From contig CM058230.1 in the NCBI GenBank assembly GCA_030180135.1, positions 15,439,082 through 15,503,081 on the forward strand: DNA of 64,000 nt, in the 5' to 3' direction. Under the pieces are notes generated by a model. The model did no database searches. It had not been told where the DNA came from and saw nothing but the letters and a program-made list of their open reading frames with translations. Source of the stretch: Orychophragmus violaceus. Its lineage: Eukaryota; Streptophyta; Magnoliopsida; Brassicales; Brassicaceae. This document shows positions 1 to 10,984 of this stretch, piece after piece. The position numbers were made by a program, and so were the translations under genes. Each line of letters begins with the position of its first letter. Position 1 is the stretch's first letter.

Positions 1-1949
1 TTTTTTCTCATTGGCCATGGAAGTTTTCTTCCGGATCATCAAAGATTTGGTCAAATGATCCGTTTTCATTTGTGTTACTTTCTTCTTCTTATTGATTTTA
101 AAATGATTTCTACGTTTTTTGTTTTTTGATTATGTTTTGTTTGTTTGGTCCCATCAAAGAAGATGTTAAAGTTTAATGATGTGAGGTGAACTAACAAACG
201 TCTGAGAATTTCTATAGAAAGGAGTGTGAATTTATAAATGAGAACTAAAAGTTCGAATGATGGTTGTTGCCAAGACGTTGTTAGTTCACACCACAAGTCC
301 CGGTTGTCCTAATGAGCATATAGTCCGAATAAGTGTTGTCAGCAATGATTTGGTGGTAAACAAATCGATTTTCCAGAAGCTTTCTCTCTATTTTTGTTTT
401 CTCATTGGCTATGCCAGTCTTCTTCCGGATCATTAATTTTTTTTTATCAAATAAACCGTTATCATTTCTATCACTTTCTCCTTTTTAACGATTTAATATG
501 GATTTGTATATTTTTTGTTTTTAATTCTGTTTTGTTACTAATAGTATTGTTACATGATAAATGGACTGAATTTTCTCAAAGGAAAATTGTATCAATAAAA
601 AGATATTGATATTGATTTTTACTAGGTAACTGAATTATTGATATAAAATATTATTTTATAATGCATTTCTTAATGTACTATTTTTTATTTTTTTATTTAT
701 TTTGTCAACCGACTTACCATATATATTTATTTTCGTAGCCTATCTTTAAAGAAACAAAAATCTGCAATTTTGGTGAATATAATTTTTTACAATCTTGATA
801 AATATCGATTTCAATTAATTTAAATAATTTATTTTCTAAAAATACACAACATCTTTCTGAATATCTTATTAGTTCGAGTTTGAAAAAATTGCAGATTTTT
901 TCATTTTTATTCACATTTATTATGTTTCCAAATATATCATTATTCCTATAAAATTTCGTAGCATTTATTCTGTTTCCAGAAATATATCACAATATTTTTA
1001 TAAATATCTTAATTAGTTATAGTGGTTAAAATATATTATAGAATGTTATATTTTCCAATATATATCTAATAAAATATTTTTATTATTCTATTTGAAATAT
1101 AAATATACAATATATGTTATTTAAACACAAATCAATATAAAATATTCTTTTTACCATGGGATTCTTAATGTACCATTTAATTATTTTTAATTCATTTTTT
1201 CAACCGACTTACCATATATATATATATATATATTTATTTATTTATTTTTTGTAGCCTATCTATAACAACAGGAAACCGTCTTTGGTACATATATGTTGTA
1301 TTCCCGAAAATTACCCTTAAATTTGTTAGGGATTGTATTTTTTCATTAAGGATAAAAGTGAAATATTTGGTAATTTGGTCACGCATGGATATTTGGCCGG
1401 GTCGGATTTGGAATACGGATATACACGCGGATCCTGTTTTTTAAATCTTGATCGTTCATTTCGTAGATTTAATATTATCCGTCGGATTAGTTGAGTTTCT
1501 TAATCATACCATTTAATTATTATTTTAAATTCATTTTGTCAACAGACTTACTATATATTTATTTTTGTAACCTATATTTTAGAAAACAGAAATATGCAAT
1601 TATGCCGAAAATTCTTTACCATCTTGATGAATATCGATTTTAAGTCATTTAATTAATTTTTTCCTAAAAATGCACAATATCTTTATAAATATCTTATTAT
1701 TTCGAGTTTAAAAAATATATTCTATGGCATATACCAATCTTTCGCAAGAAGTTTGTGAAATCATATATAAAGAGAGCTTTGGGTGGCATAAAAACATAAT
1801 CGTTTGCATCTTTCATATTTTCAAGAACTTTCTCTATTTTTCTTTCTCATTGGCCATGGAAGTTTTCTTCCGGATCATCAAAGATTTGGTCAAATGATCA
1901 GTTTTCATTTATGTTACTTTCTTCTTCTTATTGATTTTGAAATGATTTT
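1..1949. repeat. AT-rich tandem duplication, left unit (interrupted right unit continues at 8481)
   Basis: The sequence at 12 matches that at 1851, and 106-110 matches 1945-1949, giving a tandem unit of 1,839 bp. The second unit begins near 1840, is split by Copia-1 at 1949/8481, and continues to about 9890. Inside each unit is a smaller, diverged repeat of roughly 500 bp (starts near 672, 1168 and 1500, and again near 9050 and 9550) that carries the words CAACCGACTTACCATATATA and GTAGCCTATCTTT. No coding region is supported; the short open frames are chance. A TATATAAAGAGAG motif near 1766 is followed by a short open frame with an ATG at 1856, so a captured gene start is possible but unproven. 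The region probably belongs to the Helitron ending near 10518. Confidence 0.75.
1945..1949. repeat. Target-site duplication, left, of Copia-1 (ATTTT)
   Basis: ATTTT here pairs with ATTTC at 8481-8485. The uninterrupted paralogous unit at 106-110 reads ATTTC, so the left copy has one later mutation. That unit serves as an empty-site control for the insertion. Confidence 0.8.
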
Positions 1950-2632
1950 TGTAGGAATTTCTAGCTGTTTTAATCAGATTAGCAACCCTAGGTATAAATT
2001 CCATTCCCTATGATCTAGGGTTCATGTAGATTGAATCTAGAGATCTCAAGATTTCCTGGTGATTAGCAGCGGAAGGTTTGCAAGTAATCGAGATCCTTGA
2101 GCGCCTCAAATGTTGCGCCTCTACTGGTATCCACACGCACACAAACTGAACAGCTGGGATGCTAGTGCCGTCAGAGATCAGATCTCTCAAGAGGTTTTAT
2201 GTTTCTCTTGGTGGCTGTGAATTAGGTTAGGTCTGGTGTAAAAGCCGACCATATATCTTATATATGTTGACTTATACCACGACCTGATTAACCAACGATT
2301 AAACCGAAGTTAATCGGGTCATTCGCGATTTGTGTCGATCGATGCACATGTTGCAACGATCGACACTACCTCATAAACTCGATATTGAATGCATATCAAA
2401 TATGCATTTTACCAGATCATTACATTAATGATCAACCTCATATTCTATGTCCAGTTTGCTTAGGTGTATGACCCTGTAGGATCATATAATACTAGCAATG
2501 TGTTCTAAACTCATTGATCACAAGTGGCTTCTAGCAAAGCATTATGATTTCCCTGTATTATATGACTGTCTCATCTCGACAATACAACTCTCACTTAGAG
2601 CAAGTACAATAGATTTCAAGACATTCCCAACA
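1950..2632 (-). repeat. Copia-1 3' LTR
   Basis: 683 bp, beginning TGTAGGAATTTC on the plus strand and ending CATTCCCAACA. It is the partner of 7798-8480. A CGATCG double palindrome lies at 2331-2367 and the inverted word TGCATATCAAATATGCA follows near 2389. The purine tract GTGGGAGAT (minus strand) abuts it at 2633-2641. Confidence 0.93.
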
Positions 2633-3424
2633 ATCTCCCACTTGTACTGGAATCATCTATTCCTATAATCCCTTTGTATCTATATCTCGATCTGGCATAA
2701 GGCAAGAACTATGTCATCTTTATTTAGCTAGATCATGTTTATCGAACTCCGGTTTATACTGATGAGACAAACGACTGACAATCACCTCGTTTGAACGCGG
2801 CCACGCATTTCCAGTATCAAATCTTCGATAGGCCCTGAGATATTTATCTCCTGTTATATAGGAGGTACAGATCACATCTTGTTCCATCCCTGTTCCTTCA
2901 CACACTTCATGATACGCCCAATCAATGCCTTTATAGTCACCAGTTACGGCTGACGTTTGACAAGATTAAAGCGGACCATTTCACATGTAAGAAAACATGA
3001 TGAACTCAGGTCTAAGGACTATATTCTATAGTCGTAATGAGAAACTCTTATGACACTCATATAACCATCTTGTAGAGTTCTCATCGGTGGGTCATGTCCG
3101 ATCCTGTGTTCTCCAACACATATCTATGCGATTGACTTTAATATTCTTATTAATGACTCCATGAAACTTAGTCATCAGTCACCTCACATACTAGTCTCAC
3201 ACGGTTGTTAATGTCCCACTTTAACAACCTTGACCAGGGACCAACATAATTTATGTCATTTATCACTTATAGGGTTTCATGATCAAGTCACATACTTGAT
3301 GACCTATAAAATGTCATAAATTACTTTGGGACTACTATTTAATAACATAATTAAATAATACTGATGTCAGAATTCATTAACATAATCAAATTATGTTTAC
3401 ATGAACATCATATCATAACTAAAA
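2633..3424 (-). other. Copia-1 3' untranslated region and polypurine tract
   Basis: Non-coding stretch between the end of pol and the 3' LTR, homologous to 55262-56075 in Copia-4 and 61720-62545 in Copia-5. On the minus strand it ends in CAAGTGGGAGAT, the polypurine tract that primes plus-strand DNA synthesis. I see no open frame that is conserved between the three copies. Confidence 0.8.
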
Positions 3425-4155
3425 TTAACAACAACAACTCCCACTAAAATTAAGATCACATCTTAAGACATCTAATGCCTGTAGCAGTTGTCTGATCCTC
3501 ATTCGCTCTTGCTCAGCATGTGTCGAAGGACACTGCGTCTTGCTAAGAGTAATGCTAAGTGTCATTGGCGTGAAGCCCTTCTTGGAATCATGCATACTGG
3601 ACCTATGCAAGACCTTATCAATATAAGCATCTTGACACAATCCAATTAGCTTGTCCAATCTATCTATATAGATTCTTATTCCAAGAATGTTAACGGTTTC
3701 TCCCATATTTTTCATCGAAAAACAACTTTCGAGTCAAGTCTTAACAGACTGAAACAATGGAATTTCATTTCCGAGAAGCAGTATGTTATCAACATACAAT
3801 ACTAGAAATGCAATTGCGCTCCCACTAGTCATCTTGTAAACACACGGTTCCTCTTCATTCCTGATGAAGTCAAACCTTTTGACTGCTTCATCAAAACGAA
3901 GATTCCAACTCCGAGATGCTTACTTCAATCCATAAATGGATCGATGAAGCTTGCATATCTTCCTAGCAGTATTAGGATTAATGAAAACTTTAGGTTATGT
4001 CACGTACACATCCCTTTTAGAATTCCATTTTCGGAGTCAGGGCCCATCATTGCCCGTCACTTTCAATGATCAACAGATCATGGCAAATGGTTACGAGAAA
4101 TCCACATTTCTCGGGTTCGTGACGGATCCTTTCGGATCTGCAAGCTTCAGGTTTG
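3425..4155 (-). pseudogene. Copia-1 reverse transcriptase remnant (N-terminal half and RNase H missing)
   Basis: Minus-strand frames carry the conserved stretch KICKLHRS (near 3945), the reverse transcriptase active-site region LYVDN (near 3800, where Copia-5 has YVDD), ILGIRIYIDRL, and DSKKGFTPM (near 3580). The segment with KWIFKKK and YKARLVAKGFKQ, present in Copia-4 and Copia-5, is deleted: the frame jumps from the DSEK region (near 4030) to the DVYVT region (near 4010). Downstream, the whole RNase H region is deleted at a GCATGAG-type repeat near 3500-3510. At least two frameshifts separate the remaining blocks. It cannot encode an active enzyme. Confidence 0.88.
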
Positions 4156-4350
4156 TGTAAGAGTCGTGCATATATCTCATATATAGACTTTTTCCACGAC
4201 CTAATTAACCAAGATTTAAACCGTAGTTAATTAAGTCATAAACCAAAATCAATATTTTGGTTCGCGATCTGTGTCGATCGATACACCTTTGTGTCGATCG
4301 ACACTTCCTCAGAAACTCGCCATTTGAATGTATATCGAATATACATTCAC
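4156..4350 (-). repeat. LTR-like fragment inserted in the Copia-1 pol region
   Basis: About 195 bp that does not belong in pol and resembles the middle of the family's LTR (compare 2233-2425): the dotted order CATATATCTCATATAT, CCACGACCTAATTAACCAA, a double CGATCG palindrome (4270-4304) and a TGTATATCGAATATACA inverted repeat is the same. Copia-4 is continuous at the homologous place (around 54240-54260). Similar words GATCCTTTCGGATCTGCAAG and GATCCTTTGCAAACTTCAG flank it, consistent with duplication at insertion. It is diverged from Copia-1's own LTR, so it may come from a related element. Confidence 0.65.
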
Positions 4351-5580
4351 CAGATCCTTTGCAAACTTCAGTCACCACAGGTGCATGTTCTACAACTCTT
4401 TGTAGATCCAACTGTTGTTCTTCCTCATCAGGTTGAGCAGCCTCCTGTGATTTTTTTTTCGAATTTCTTCGAGTTGTACTTTTACTCCCACTATTCTTCC
4501 TAGAAAGAAAATCTTTCTCAAGAAAAACACAGTTCCGAGCAACAAACCTTTTGTTCTCGGACCGGTTGTAAAAGTAATATGCCTTGGTCTCCTAAGGATA
4601 ACCAATGAAGTAGCACTTCTCGGATTTGGGTGCGAGCTTATCAGAGATTAAAACGTTTTACATAAGCCTCACAACCCCAAATCTTCATGAAAGAAAAATT
4701 AGGAACATTTCCAGTCCACATCTCATGCGGTGTCTTTGCAACTAATTTTATGGAACCCAATTTAGTGTAAACGCAGACGTTTCTAGAGTGTATTCTTAGA
4801 AGGATAATGGAAGATCTAAGTGACTCATCATTGATCGAACCATATCTAATAAAGTCCGATTCAGGATGAGTGATTTGTGAAACAATTTCACAATCTCTCA
4901 GATGATCACTAAATTCTTGACTTAAGTATTCACCTCCATGATCTCATCGTAGAGCTTTACTACTTTTTCCAAATTGATTCTGTACTTCATTCTGGAACTC
5001 TTTGAACTTTTCAAAAGATTCCGACTTATGTCTCATTAATTAGACATAACCGTACCTCCTGAAATTATCAGTAAAGGTAATGAAGTACTGAAAGTTTCCT
5101 CTAGCACTAGTGCTCATCGGGCCATACACATCCGTATGTATAAAGCCCAATAAGCCTCTGGCCCTTTCATTTTATTCGTTCGTTCGCAACCTGTGTCGAT
5201 CGTTGCATACATGCATCGATCGACACTACCTCTGTTGAAAGGGGGCCTTTTCCATTTTACCCAATAAAAAAGGTTCGCATTTCTCACATGATTCATAATC
5301 AAATGAGCCCAAAAGTCCATCACTATAGAGCTTCTGAATCCGTTCTCATTTATGTGACCCAAACGACAATGCCAGAGAAAAGCTTGATTCGTATCATTTG
5401 ATTTGAATCTTTTGGTACTAATGTTATAGTTAGGCACGTTTTGGTTTAGAACATAAGGTCCATTCTCTAATGGACTGTTACTATAAAACATATCATTGTA
5501 ATCAAATGAATAACACTTATTCTTGATTTGAAAACTGATATCCTTCCATATCCAAACAAGGAATGGAAATAATATTTCTG
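4351..5580 (-). pseudogene. Copia-1 integrase and linker, broken
   Basis: Integrase DNA in several minus-strand frames. The frame at 5491-5114 contains LWHCRLGHINENGF (the His-His side of the zinc-binding HHCC module) and then NLFYWVKWKRPPFN. The catalytic core follows in broken form down to about 4790; Copia-4 has TDVYGPMS at the homologous place. A double CGATCG palindrome module lies inside the coding region at 5192-5227. The 4605-4390 part encodes the integrase to reverse transcriptase linker (EEIRK region). Stops and frameshifts throughout; not functional. Confidence 0.82.
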
Positions 5581-6698
5581 CTTATAGCAGGTACATAGTA
5601 GTAGTTCTTAAGTTCAAAACCAAGCCAGAAGATGAAGACAAATAAAGTGTTCCTACAGCTAATGCAGCAATTCTTGCTCCATTTCCACCGCGCAGGTCCA
5701 CTTGTCCTTTCTCCTTAGTCCTACTGTTGCTCAGGCCCTGCATATTTTCACAAAATATGAGCACCACAGCTGGTATCCAATACCCAATAAGTAGAACCAT
5801 AAGAAGTAACATTTACTTCTATAACATAAATACCTGAAGAAGAAGTCTCGTACGTCTTCTTCAGCTTCTCATAATCTTCCAGGAATTTATTGCAATTTCT
5901 TTTCAAATGCCCATAACCATTACAATAATGGCACTTATCATCTTTTGAAGGACCAGGCTTAACCTTAGGAGCGTGGTTAGACTCGCTTGGATTCACAATC
6001 GAGCTCGTCTTGCCATCACCTTTGGTCTAACCAAGTTTCTTAAACTTTTTACCCTTTTGTACCATAAGGACATTTGGGGTGTCCTTCTTGATGTTAGGTT
6101 CAACAGTTTTCAGCATTCCATGCAATTCAGTCAACGTCTTCGTCAAGTTGTTCATGTTATAGTTCATAACAAATTGATCATAGCTTGACGGCAGTGACTG
6201 CAGAATGATGTCAGTAGGTAACTCTTGGCTAATGGGACAATCCAGCTTCCCCAGGTTATCAATACAACCCATCATCTTAATGACATGAGGACTAACTGGA
6301 CCGTCCTTTGGTAGCTTGCATTCAATGAGAGACTTAACCGTCTGGTATCTCTCAGTTCGTGCCTACTCCTGAAACATACTTTTCAGGTTAGTGATCATCT
6401 CTATTGGCGACTCCATGTTCTCGAATTGCTTCTGCAAATCCGAGTTCATGGTAGCCAACATGAGACAACACACATCGACCACATCATTAGAATGCTTATC
6501 CCAAGCATCCTTTTCTGACTGCCAGGCATTGGCTCGGTACTTCTTGGGGAGAACTTTCTCAAGGACATAGTCCTTCTTCTCCTGTTTGAGAACAATTCTC
6601 AAGTTCCGATACCATTCAAGAAAGTTGGATCCATTTAACTTGTCCTTCTCAAGGACGGATCGCAGGGAGAAATTGTTATGATGGTTTGAGCTAGACAT
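5581..6698 (-). pseudogene. Copia-1 gag and protease, broken
   Basis: Gag starts at the ATG at 6698 (MSSSNHHNNFS), nearly identical to Copia-4 gag, with the family motif NGSNFLEWYRNLRIVLKQE. An in-frame stop follows MFQE near 6363. The frame reopens through PISQELPTDIILQSLPSSYD (near 6230), and the CCHC zinc knuckle CHYCNGYGHLKRNC is near 5935. The protease active-site region reads LDTSCGAH where Copia-4 has LDTGCGTH (near 5765). At least one stop and one frameshift separate the parts. Gag would form the virus-like particle and the protease would cleave the polyprotein; here both are dead. Confidence 0.88.
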
Positions 6699-7783
6699 AG
6701 CTGAAAACAAGAGAGGTTTAGTTATGATGTTCAAGAAATGAGAAATCTTAACAATTAAGAAGACTCGCATTATATTCAAAACAATGTTTCCTCAAATGAA
6801 TATAATGATCCAAGACCCATACTTCACTGAAACGTGAGTGAGCCACTGGCTATCACCCAAATTTTAGCTATATAGGTAAGCAACTCTTTGCTAGTTATAT
6901 CCAATATAACTTTTGGTTGTGGATTGACATCTCATGTCAAATCCACCTGATGTCTCTAGGCCCAAAACGATTTTGATAGCCCATTCAAGTAAACCAATCT
7001 TTTGAGTCATGTAATTGTTGATGTCTTGCACTGCAAATCCATCAACACGATTACTTCCTGTCTTACTTATGTAATTGTGAACACCTTGAACTGCAAGTCT
7101 ATCGCACAATGAAACAAGTCTTGACAGTTGACAAGATCGGGAAGACATCAAGGATTACTTGATATTTGGTTGAGGAACGGAACCTTTAAAACGTTCAGTT
7201 TTATTATGTTTTAATTCTTCTAAATAAAATTGATTTATCTTGGTTTGGTTCTGTGATTTCAGGTTCAATAACCTAAACCATCAGATCTTGTGTCGACCGA
7301 CACTACTTTAGTGTCGACCGATGCAGATTAACCAAAACCAATTTGTGATGACCGATCAATCCAATTGATCCGGTTTTATGAAAACCGGTCTGTGTCGATC
7401 GACACTACATTAGTGTCGGTCGATGCTAACCTTATCAACTCAATCGCAATAAACCGTTTTAGCATTTTAACCAAGCTAGATAACCGATCCAATCCAATTA
7501 GACCGATTAACCTGACCGTGAGATCTGTGTCGACCGACACAACTCTTGTGTCGATCGTCACAGTTAGGTTAAACCTAAGTTTTATTCGGGTTATCCTTGT
7601 GTGTCAATCGACACCGGATTGGCATCGATCGATACAGTGCGATAAACCCTAATCGTTTTTCAAGCAAAAAACCTAAGCTATATTACTTTGATCAAAACGA
7701 GTTTTAGCATGCTTGTATCAACTATACAGAGATTCAGATTCAACTAATCTAATCAACATGCTACTGATTCAATAGAACCCTAA
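6699..7783 (-). other. Copia-1 untranslated leader with palindrome modules
   Basis: About 1.1 kb between the primer site and gag. It is homologous to the Copia-4 leader (50792-51936) and holds four double CGATCG modules (7289-7326, 7390-7425, 7526-7561, 7599-7640) spaced among AACCGGTTT/AATTGGATT repeats. The open frames here (for example 7365-7652 plus, with SVSIDTT) are translations of the modules, not genes. Confidence 0.75.
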
Positions 7784-7796
7784 GGCTCTGATACCA
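7784..7796 (-). promoter_or_regulatory. Copia-1 primer binding site (initiator-Met tRNA)
   Basis: Minus strand reads TGGTATCAGAGCC one base inside the 5' LTR. This is the standard plant Copia site, complementary to the 3' end of initiator methionine tRNA. Confidence 0.9.
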
Positions 7797-7797
7797 C

Positions 7798-8480
7798 TGT
7801 AGGAATTTCTAGATGTTCTAATCAGATTAGCAACCCTAGGTATAAATTCCATTCCCTAAGAACTAGGGTTCATGTAGATTGAATCTAGAGATCTCAAGAT
7901 TACCTGGTGATTAGCAGCGGAAGGTTTGTAAGTAATCGAGATCCTTGAGCGCCTCAAATGCTGCGCCTCTACTGGTATCCACACGCACACAAACTGAATA
8001 GCTGGGATGCTAGTGCCGTCAGAGATCAGATCTCTCAAGAGGTTTTCTATTTCTTTTGGTGGCTGTGAATTATGTTAGGTCTGGTGTAAAAGTCGACCAT
8101 ATATATTATATATGTTGACTTATACCACGACCTGATTAACCAACGATTAAACCGAAGTTAATCGGGTCATTCGCGATTTGTGTCGATCGATGCACATGTT
8201 GCAACGATCGACACTACCTCATAAACTCGATATTGAATGCATATCAAATATGCATTTTACCAGATCATTACATTAATGATCAACCTCATATTCTATGTCC
8301 AGTTTGCTTAGGTGTGTGACCCTGTAGGATCATATAATACTAGCAATGTGTTCTAAACTCATTGATCATAAGTGGCTTCTAGCAAATCATTATGATTGCC
8401 CAGTATTATATGATTGTCTCATCTCGACAATACAACTCTCACTTAGAGCAAGTACAATAGATTTCAGGACATTCCCAACA
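7798..8480 (-). repeat. Copia-1 5' LTR
   Basis: 683 bp, partner of 1950-2632 with roughly two dozen differences by eye. Carries the palindrome module at 8178-8214. The right target duplication ATTTC follows at 8481-8485. Confidence 0.93.
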
Positions 8481-9592
8481 ATTTCTACGTTTTTGGTTTT
8501 TTATTCTGTTTTGTTTGTTTGGTCCCATCAAAGAAGATGCTAAAGTTTAATGATGTGAGGTGAACTAACAAACGTCTGAGAATTTCTATAGAAAGGACTG
8601 TGAATTTATAGATGAAATCTAAAAGTCCGAATGATGGTTGTTGCCAAGACGTTGTTAGTTCACATCACAAGTCTTTGGTTGTCCTAATGAGCATATAGTC
8701 CGAATAAGTGTTGTCGGCATTGATTTGGTGGTAAACAAATCGATTTTCCAGAAGCTTTCTCTCTATTTTTGTTTTTTCATTGGCTATGTCAGTCTTCTTC
8801 TTTCTGGATCATTAAATTTTTTTTTTTATCAAATAAACCATTATCATTTCTATCACTTTCTTCTTTTTAACGATTTAATATGGATTTGTATATTTTTTTG
8901 TTTTTAATTCTGTTTTATTACTAATAGTATTGTTACATGATGAATGGGCTGAATTTTCTCAAAGGAAAATTGTATCAATAAAAAGATATTGATATTGATT
9001 TTTCCTAGGTAACTGAATTATTGATATAAAATATTATTTTATAATGCGTTTTTTAATCTACTATTTATTTATTTTTAATTTATTTTATCAACCGACTTAC
9101 CATATATATATTTATTTTCGTAGCCTATCTTAAGGAAACAAAAATCTGTAATTTTTGTGAATATTTTTTATAATCTTGATAAATATTGATTTCAATTAAT
9201 TTAAATAATTTATTTTTTTAAAATGCACAATATCTTTCTGAATATCTTATTAGTTCGAGTTTGAAAAAATTCCAGATTTTTTCATTTTGATTCACATGTA
9301 TTATGTTTCCGAATATATCATTATTCCTTTAAAATTTCGTAGCATTTATTCTATTTCCAGAAATATATCAAAATATTTTTATAAATATCTTAATTAGTTA
9401 TAGTGATTAAAATATACTATAGAATGTTATATTTTCCAAAATATATCTAATAAAATCTTTTTATTATTCTATTTGAAATATAAATATACAATATATGTTA
9501 TTTAAACACAAATCGATATAAAATATTATTTTTACCATGGGTTTCTTAATGTACCATTTATTTATTTTTAATTCAGTTTGTCAACCGACTTA

Positions 9593-9628
<36 letters not shown>

Positions 9629-9890
9629 CCTATCCTTTAGTAAACAAAAATCTGCAATTTTTGTAAATATTCTTTAAAATCTTGATGAATATCGATTTAA
9701 TTAATTTATTTACTAAAAATATACAATATCTTTTTGAATATCTTATTAGTTCGGGTTTGAAAAAAAATTGTAGATTTTTTCATTTTGATTCACATTTATT
9801 ATGTTTCCGAAAATATCATTATTCATTTAATATTTGGTATCATTTATTATATTTCCGAAAATATATCACAATATTTTTTGAATATCTATA
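8481..9890. repeat. AT-rich tandem duplication, right part of second unit
   Basis: Continues the unit interrupted by Copia-1. 8481-9000 matches 106-620, and the approximately 500-bp inner repeat occurs near 9050 and 9550. A (TA)n run lies at about 9594-9626. No gene is seen; open frames such as 9682-9891 are AT-rich chance. Confidence 0.75.
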
Positions 9891-10518
9891 AGAAATTTCA
9901 ATTTTGAATTTGGAAATTAGTTATTATAGTTTAGGTTTGGTATAATGATTTACAAAGTTTGAATATTATGCATCATAGATAGATGGTTTCGTTTAAATTT
10001 TGCATGATATATTAATATGTATATTGTTAGAGATATTTCAGGGTATTAGTTGATTTAGTTGAATACAAATATTTTGATGGTCCTTTCTAAATTTTAAACA
10101 AAGATAACTTAAATTTGGTCAAACAATTACAAACTTAATACATTTTCAAAGGCTCATTATGTATAAATATTGTCGAACATCATTTAAGGCCCGATTTTTA
10201 AAAAGAAATCAAACAAATTTTAAGTTGTCTAAAACTCATGCAAAACGAAACCAAAAATATATCAGTTTAATATCTAAGACTTAAACACACCAAAAAACAA
10301 TTAAATACTAAAACCGATTAACATAAATCAAATATTGTATAAAACTCATTCAAAAACAAATAAAAAATAATTGTTTGATCCAACATAATTACAAAATACC
10401 AATCATTTGTTAACTACCATACAACTTTGATATTAAAATAAGTTTTATAAATCAAACAATTATAAAATATAAATAAAAAGAAAAAAAATTCGCACGCTCA
10501 GTGCGGATCGGATCCTAG
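9891..10518 (+). mobile_element. Helitron-like 3' end (terminal hairpin and CTAG)
   Basis: The right end has the hallmark arrangement of plant Helitrons: a short hairpin, CGCAC (10491-10495), loop GCTCA, GTGCG (10501-10505), then about 9 nt and a terminal CTAG at 10515-10518 followed by T. Upstream is typical AT-rich non-autonomous Helitron sequence with no coding region. I cannot place the 5' TC end; it may lie far to the left, so that the duplicated block from 1 onward is part of the same element. No Rep/helicase frame is present, so the element would be non-autonomous. Confidence 0.6.
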
Positions 10519-10984
10519 TGTCGACTCAAAATAAAATCTAAAATTGTTTATGTATCTAAAATGTTAACAACATTAGATAAATTATTAGCGGTTCAAAAAA
10601 AATTTTAGCAGCTTTTTTTTTATCAACAAAATTTTTGTGCCTCAAAAAAAAATATTAGCGGCTCAAATATTATCAGATATGTAAGAGATAGAGAGACGGC
10701 TCAAGTGGAACGAGGCTTACATGTCCAATTTCACGGGGCAGTTTCGATTTTTTAGCATATCCAAAATAGCCGAAAGCAAATGTCCTCTTATCTAATTTTG
10801 TATGTGTTTTGTATTTTCCAGCTAAATCTCTCAATTTTTTTCTGAACATGTGATTAGTATTTTTGGTTGCTTAAATTGACATAACTTAGGGACGCAATTG
10901 GTTTTTATCGTCATGGATTTCAATGGCGGTTAACAAATTGTAACATTTTCAAACGTCGTTTATTTTAATCTTAAATATAATTGT
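10519..10984. other. Intergenic DNA without recognisable features
   Basis: AT-rich spacer between the Helitron end and the duplicated SRO upstream region. I see no conserved coding frame and no clear repeat apart from short A runs. Confidence 0.6.

Larger units (their letters stand above)
1950..8480 (-). mobile_element. Copia-1: old, decayed Ty1/copia retrotransposon
   Basis: Complete element of 6,531 bp with 683-bp LTRs at both ends, TGTTGGGAATG...TTCCTACA in its own orientation. It has an initiator-Met tRNA primer site next to the 5' LTR (7784-7796), a purine tract next to the 3' LTR and a 5-bp target duplication. It reads right to left: leader with palindrome modules, gag, protease, integrase, reverse transcriptase remnants. 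Stops and frameshifts disrupt all domains. The N-terminal half of the reverse transcriptase and the RNase H domain are missing. The two LTRs differ at roughly two dozen positions by eye, so this is among the older insertions in the window. Copia-4 and Copia-5 belong to the same family. Confidence 0.93.

Noticed and set aside
714..914. Open frames of 60-70 codons in the AT-rich duplicated region
   Set aside because: Frames are not conserved between the duplicated copies and have the composition expected of AT-rich DNA.
7289..7640. Regularly spaced palindromes resembling a CRISPR array
   Set aside because: This is a plant nuclear genome; repeats vary in arm sequence and spacing, and no cas genes exist. 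The modules are part of a retrotransposon leader.
7365..7652. Plus-strand open frame with repeated VSIDTT words
   Set aside because: It is a translation of the palindrome modules of the Copia-1 leader, lies on the antisense strand of the element and is not conserved in Copia-4.
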